Position numbers and translations under genes: made by a program. From the NCBI RefSeq assembly GCF_026914265.1, contig NC_069123.1:39363678-39427677 (forward strand): a DNA stretch of 64,000 bases, in the 5' to 3' direction. Source of the DNA: Mya arenaria (lineage: Eukaryota > Mollusca > Bivalvia > Myida > Myidae). Shown here piece after piece: positions 60,001-64,000 of this stretch (its first letter is position 1; each line of letters starts with the position of its first letter). The notes below the pieces were generated by a model that saw only the letters and a list, made by a program, of their open reading frames with translations, made no database searches and was not told the origin of the DNA.

Positions 60001-60075
60001 TTCTTCCCGCTCGGTGTTATTTGCTGCCTTATGATGACAGAGAGGCGCTGTGGTGCCTGTGGGGCCACGTATTAG
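56172..60075 (+). CDS. BRI3-type small membrane protein, paralogue B
   Basis: Three exons, 56172-56190, 58255-58397 and 59947-60075, encode 96 residues with the same intron phases (1 and 0) as paralogue A. The splice after TTTTAAG at 58254 rebuilds APPPYEV, a PPxY WW-binding motif; a later AAG would lose it. Then come SSYGYDQTQAPPQQGH, TTTVIATSPTIVV, the first CxxC (CGACG), the hydrophobic stretch YTILGIVLAVLFFPLGVICC and the last CxxC in CGACGATY. The domain order and GATF/GATY ending match BRI3. Intron 2 contains two MITEs. Intron 1 holds a 22-bp minisatellite. Polyadenylation signal AATAAA at 60121-60126. The two genes probably arose by duplication; a second copy of exon 1 lies 3.3 kb upstream. 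Confidence 0.9.
56680..57385. repeat. ~22-bp minisatellite (TTGACTGCTTGACTATGCTTAA), interrupted
   Basis: Copies of 'tgactgcttgactatgctta' with small changes run from 56680 to 56907 and resume from 57245 to about 57375. The gap is filled by the MITE at 56908-57244, which therefore inserted into the array. Confidence 0.85.
56908..57244. mobile_element. MITE with GGCCTAAAAAAAAT termini, copy 2
   Basis: Left GGCCTAAAAAAAATGTTTGG, right TGTATTTTTTTTAGGCC. The interior has GGTAGGGTAGGTAGGC, long T-runs and GGTAGGGTCGGGTAACCCG, the same parts as 43567-43908 in inverted order. Confidence 0.85.
57530..57880. repeat. GGTCA-rich dispersed repeat, diverged copy
   Basis: Shares 'ggaaccatat', 'tagggattgg', 'aagtctcaacc', 'gtgggtcacgt' and 'aggtcacaaggtcaa' with the copies at 46.6 and 49.4 kb, in the same order. 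Lies in BRI3-B intron 1. Confidence 0.75.
58483..58935. mobile_element. MITE with ~55-bp terminal inverted repeats, copy B
   Basis: Left end TATACCACGTGACATTTTAC...GGTACGTCGGAAGGCA, right end TGCCTTCCGACGTAGC...TTATCACGTGGTATA. About 450 bp, alignable to 37412-37883 throughout. Begins 86 bp after exon 2 of BRI3-B. Confidence 0.9.
59721..59899. mobile_element. pogo/Tigger-like MITE with TA target
   Basis: 179 bp from CAGTCGAACCCCGTTGGTTC to its inverted partner AGCCAACGGGATTCGACTG, flanked by TA at 59719-59720 and 59900-59901. The CAGTCGAACC-type end and TA target fit the Tc1/mariner (pogo) superfamily. In BRI3-B intron 2. Confidence 0.88.
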
Positions 60076-60126
60076 ATGGCGAGATCTGACTTAAGAGGAC
60101 ATTGAGTTGCTTAATTTAATAATAAA

Positions 60127-60919
60127 TGTTTCCTAAAGTGCTACCGCTCAAAGTCAATAAAATTAATAGATATAGTTAGTGTAGGTGCTAATCATCATAC
60201 ATGTGTTGCGGCAAGTTTGATAACAATCTGGTAAATGCGATGGTTTTTAAAATATTCTTAGCTCGTGACAATTGAAACGGACTCTATGTTGTTTTATGTT
60301 TGAATACTTCTTTCTCTGTTGTTTGTGTGTCATAACCTTTTGACCTATATCACTGTTAAGCTTGTGTGTTAAACTGTCCAAGAAGGACATGGTTCTTTAT
60401 AGTTACTATGTTCTTGTTTTACTTGATTTTGACCTCGAATATGTTTCGAGCTTTTAACGTGTTAAAGTCTTCACTATTCTATTTCATTTATATGTATTCT
60501 TCTTTTTTTCCATTTTCATTTATTCACGGTTTTACCGGCTAAATATATTAATTAAAAATGCAATTTTTTTAATAACATTAGTTTTCATAATGAGAAATTA
60601 TTGTGAATTTAGCACGAAATATAATTGTTTGACACAAAATGCTGAAAATGTATACTTGATTTTTCCCGAGAACAACTCGATGAAATGTTGCCTTGTATCA
60701 GTCAATAATTCCATATATACTTTATACTGATTCCAATACAGACACTCCTATGTATAATGAAACAGGTTGATAATTTTGAACAGTATTACAATATCCTAAG
60801 GTTGTGATTACTAAAGCCGGTTTACACAAAGCTTGTAGAAATAAATGAATTTGTCTTCAGTTACGGTGTTCCAATATATCAATGTAGTTCGGTGTCCCTG
60901 TTGTTCAACTCATATCGTC
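60127..60919. other. 3' flank of BRI3-B
   Basis: AT-rich, no gene recognised. Confidence 0.4.
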
Positions 60920-60923
60920 TTAA

Positions 60924-61291
60924 AGATACACTATTACTCCCAAATAAGATTTACCATATTTAATACCTTTTTTTTTAATTTACCAAAAAGAATTAATAAA
61001 TGTCGAAAACAATGTTTCTTATGAAGCATACTGCGTTTAATTTGAAATAGGTGCAGAAAACACGATATTTTTACCTTATGAGACGATAGTAGATCACAGT
61101 AAATCTTTTAGCATTCACCAATCATTTAATATTTTTGCGTTTTCAGCTATTGAATACACGGTTATAAACTTGTCATCAGTAATAATTGTTTTTCCATAAA
61201 TGCATTATTTAGTAAGTAGTTGATGGTTTATCACTCAAAATCTATGTTTGTTATACATATCTATGTATTGATTTTGAATAATGGTGCCACT
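60924..61291. mobile_element. TTAA-flanked MITE, copy 2
   Basis: 368 bp between TTAA at 60920-60923 and 61292-61295; reverse complement of the copy at 35192-35549. Confidence 0.7.
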
Positions 61292-61579
61292 TTAAACTAG
61301 ATGGGATATGTCTATGAGAAGTGAAAAGTTGTGGACACATAAGGCTGAATCTTCATAACTTCGCTAAAGTTAACATTTTTAACGTCATCGTTGTAAACTT
61401 TCAAATATTTTCGTCTTTGGACGTTTAATGTACACATTTGTGATCTGTTGTTTTTCACAACATTTGTGACAACTGTTTTAGCTGTAGCTGTTTTATTAAA
61501 ACATATGAGCATATCACCAACTGTTTACGTCTAAAATAACAACAACAATGTCGTAAATCATGTTGTTAACGTTAACACA

Positions 61580-61838
61580 TTCGGAGCTCCTCGGCCATTT
61601 TCTGTCGAAAGCAACCTCGGATGTATGCCGGTACATCAGTAGAAGTTCGTATTTTTTTTAATAATATTATTAATTGATCGTAGTGTTTTAACGTTTATTT
61701 GTATATCTAGCTTTAAATTGATTTCCAGGGATCTGCTTGCAGCGTAGATAAAGTGAGACGATTTGTGACAATGTTAAACGTCCATATACATCCAATGTTG
61801 TTTTTGATAGAAAAAGGCCGAGGAGTTCCAAATGACAA
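61580..61838. mobile_element. Inverted-repeat element with ~50-bp imperfect arms
   Basis: Left arm GGAGCTCCTCGGCCATTTTC...CCTCGGATGTATGCC and right arm TACATCCAATGTTG...AAAAAGGCCGAGGAGTTCC are inverted copies, at about 61583-61632 and 61789-61836. The open frame at 61688-61981 (minus) overlaps it and is not a convincing gene. Confidence 0.65.
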
Positions 61839-62015
61839 ACAAAGTCCTGAACCTCAAGCCCAATTGTGTATTCATAATGCATAAAGGCCATTAGGTATAC
61901 ATCAGTGGAATAATTAAACATACAAAAACAACCATGTCCAATCGTTACGAGGTGAAGTGATGGAAGCAACGCCCCTTTCATTGTCCCTATAAGGCAATCA
62001 CAAGTATACGGAGAA

Positions 62016-64000
62016 CACTACAGGTTGAGCTCTTGCCTAGTACGTCCCTACAAGCGACAACCACTAGAGTAGGTCCCTATATGGTATGTGTTCAGTTCAG
62101 GCATTGCATGTCCCTATAAGACGACAGCCAGTAGGCGTAGGTCCCTATATGGTATGTTCAGCTCAGGCATTGCATGGCCCTATAAGACGACAGCCAGTAG
62201 GCGTAGGTCCCTATATGGTATGTTGAGCTCAGGCATTGCATGTCCCTATAAGACGACAGCCAGTAGGCGTAGGTCCCTATATGGTATGTTGAGCTCAGGC
62301 ATTGCATGTCCCTGTAAGACGACAGCCAGTAGGCGTAGGTCCCTATATGGTATGTTCAGCTCAGGCATTACATGTCCCTATAAGACGACAGCCAGTAGGC
62401 GGAGGTCCCTATATGGTATGTTGAGCTCAGGCATTGCATGTCCCTATAAGACGACAGCCAGTAGGCGTAGGTACCTATATGGTATGTTCAGCTCAGGCAT
62501 TGCATGTCCCTGTAAGACGACAGCCAGTAGGCGGAGGTCCCTATATGGTATGTTGAGCTCAGGCATTGCATGTCCCTGTGAGAAGACAGCCAGTAGGCGT
62601 AGGTCCCTATATGGTATGTTCAGCTCAGGCATTGCATGTCCCTGTAAGGCGACAGCCAGTAGGCGGAGGTAAATATATGGTATGTTGAGCTCAGGCATTG
62701 CATGGCCCTGTGAGACGACAGCCAGTAGGCGTAGGTCCCTACATGGTATGTTGAGCTCAGGCATTGCATGTCCCTGTGAGACGACAGCCAGTAGACGGAG
62801 GTCCCTATATGGTATGTTGAGCTCAGGCATTGCATGTCCCTATAAGACGACAGCCAATAGGCGTAGGTCCCTATATGGTATGTGTTCAGTTCAGGCATTG
62901 CATGTCCCTATAAGGCGACAGCCAGTAGGCGTAGGTCCCTATATGGTATATTCAGCTCAGGCATTGCATGTCCCTGTGAGACGACAGCCAGTAGGCGTAG
63001 GTCCCTATATGGTATGTGTTCAGTTCAGGCATTGCATGGCCCTGTGAGACGACAGCCAGTAGGCGTAGGTCCCTATATGGTATGTGTTCAGTTCAGGCAT
63101 TACATGTCCCTATAAGGCGACAGCCAGTAGGCGTAGGTTCCTATATGGTATGTTGAGCTCAGGCATTGCATGTCCCTGTGAGACGACAGCCAGTAGGCGT
63201 AGGTCCCTATATGGTATGTTGAGCTCAGGCATTGCATGTCCCTGTAAGGCGACAGCCAGTAGGCGTAGGTCCCTATATAGTATGTTCAGCTCAGGCATTG
63301 CATGTCCCTATAAGACGACAGCCAGTAGGCGTAGGTCCCTATATGGCATATTCAGCTCAGGCATTGCATGTCCCTGTAAGGCGACAGCCAGTAGGCGTAG
63401 GTCCCTATATGGTATGTTCAGCTTAGGCATTGCATGTCCCTATAAGACGACAGCCGGTAGGCGTAGGTCCCTATATGGTATGTTCAGCTCAGGCATTGCA
63501 TGGCCCTATAAGACGACAGCCAGTAGGCGTAGGTCCCTATATGGTATGTTGAGCTCAGGCATTGCATGTCCCTATAAGACGACAGCCAGTAGGCGTAGGT
63601 CCCTATATGGTATGTTGAGCTCAGGCATTGCATGTCCCTATAAGACGACAGCCAGTAGGCGTAGGTCCCTATATGGTATGTGTTCAGTTCAGGCATTGCA
63701 TGTCCCTATAAGACGACAGCCAGTAGGCGGAGGTCCCTATATGGTATGTTCAGCTCAGGCATTGCATGTCCCTGTGAGACGACAGCCAGTAGGCGTAGGT
63801 CCCTATATGGTATGTTCAGCTCAGGCATTGCATGTCCCTATAAGACGACAGCCAGTAGGCGTAGGTCCCTATATGGTATGTTGAGCTCAGGCATTGCATG
63901 TCCCTGTAAGACGACAGCCAGTAGGCGTAGGTCCCTATATGGTATGTTCAGCTCAGGCATTACATGTCCCTATAAGACGACAGCCAGTAGGCGGAGGTCC
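62016..64000. repeat. 66-bp satellite array, continuing beyond the window
   Basis: About 29 tandem units of 66 bp (GGTCCCTATATGGTATGTTC, AGCTCAGGCATTGCATGTCC, CTATAAGACGACAGCCAGTA, GGCGTA). Three end variants occur: TGTTCAGCTC, TGTTGAGCTC and a 68-bp form TGTGTTCAGTTC. The first units (62016-62085) are degenerate. Open frames of up to 266 residues on both strands result from the length being 22 codons; the 68-bp units shift the frame. Confidence 0.98.

Noticed and set aside
61688-61981. 97-residue minus-strand frame
   Set aside because: Overlaps an inverted-repeat element and shows no family features.
62088-63884. Repeated-peptide frames of up to 266 residues in the 66-bp array
   Set aside because: Satellite by-product; frames break whenever a 68-bp unit occurs and no start, splice or signal context exists.

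Overview
The window is eukaryotic DNA, AT-rich and intron-dense. It most resembles a bivalve mollusc, probably a heterodont clam or mussel. That is an inference from three things: the gene set (collagen prolyl 4-hydroxylase, polyamine oxidase, peptide GPCR, BRI3-type proteins), the long introns full of short non-autonomous DNA transposons and tRNA-type SINEs, and several dispersed repeats that I recall from bivalve genomes. I cannot name the species. I see no bacterial, organellar or virus-like genes and no reverse transcriptase.

Layout. 1-3879 is the sequence upstream of, or the large intron before, the first recognisable exon. 3880-15186 (+) is most of a collagen prolyl 4-hydroxylase alpha subunit; its N-terminus lies outside the window. 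Two of its exons are tandemly duplicated with compatible splice phases: one in the peptide-substrate-binding domain and one in the catalytic domain. They look like mutually exclusive alternatives giving up to four isoforms. 15187-19250 is intergenic, with a degenerate minisatellite split by a hAT-like element. 19326-21415 (-) is a complete three-exon polyamine oxidase ending in a peroxisomal AKL signal. 21416-26194 holds foldback and inverted-repeat elements and minisatellites. 26195-27591 (+) is a two-exon class A peptide GPCR. 31514-33486 (+) is a four-exon secreted protein with a meteorin-like region and an Arg/Gly-rich tail. 34-38 kb is repeat-rich. 39513-42777 (+) and 56172-60075 (+) are two paralogous BRI3-type (brain protein I3) membrane protein genes with the same intron phases. 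A third, orphan copy of the first exon sits at 52833-52851 inside a segmental duplication.

Mobile and repeat DNA dominates 36-64 kb. It includes nested MITEs, a decayed hAT transposase between two nearly identical 574-bp direct repeats, a 1.1-kb palindrome built from GCGGCCTAG blocks, a 33-bp array inside a BRI3 intron, and a 66-bp satellite that runs off the right end.

The genes are functionally independent housekeeping or signalling genes, not a pathway cluster. The most notable biology is the double exon-duplication design of the prolyl 4-hydroxylase gene. Next is the structural history around the second BRI3 gene, where a duplication shows which mobile elements arrived before and after it.
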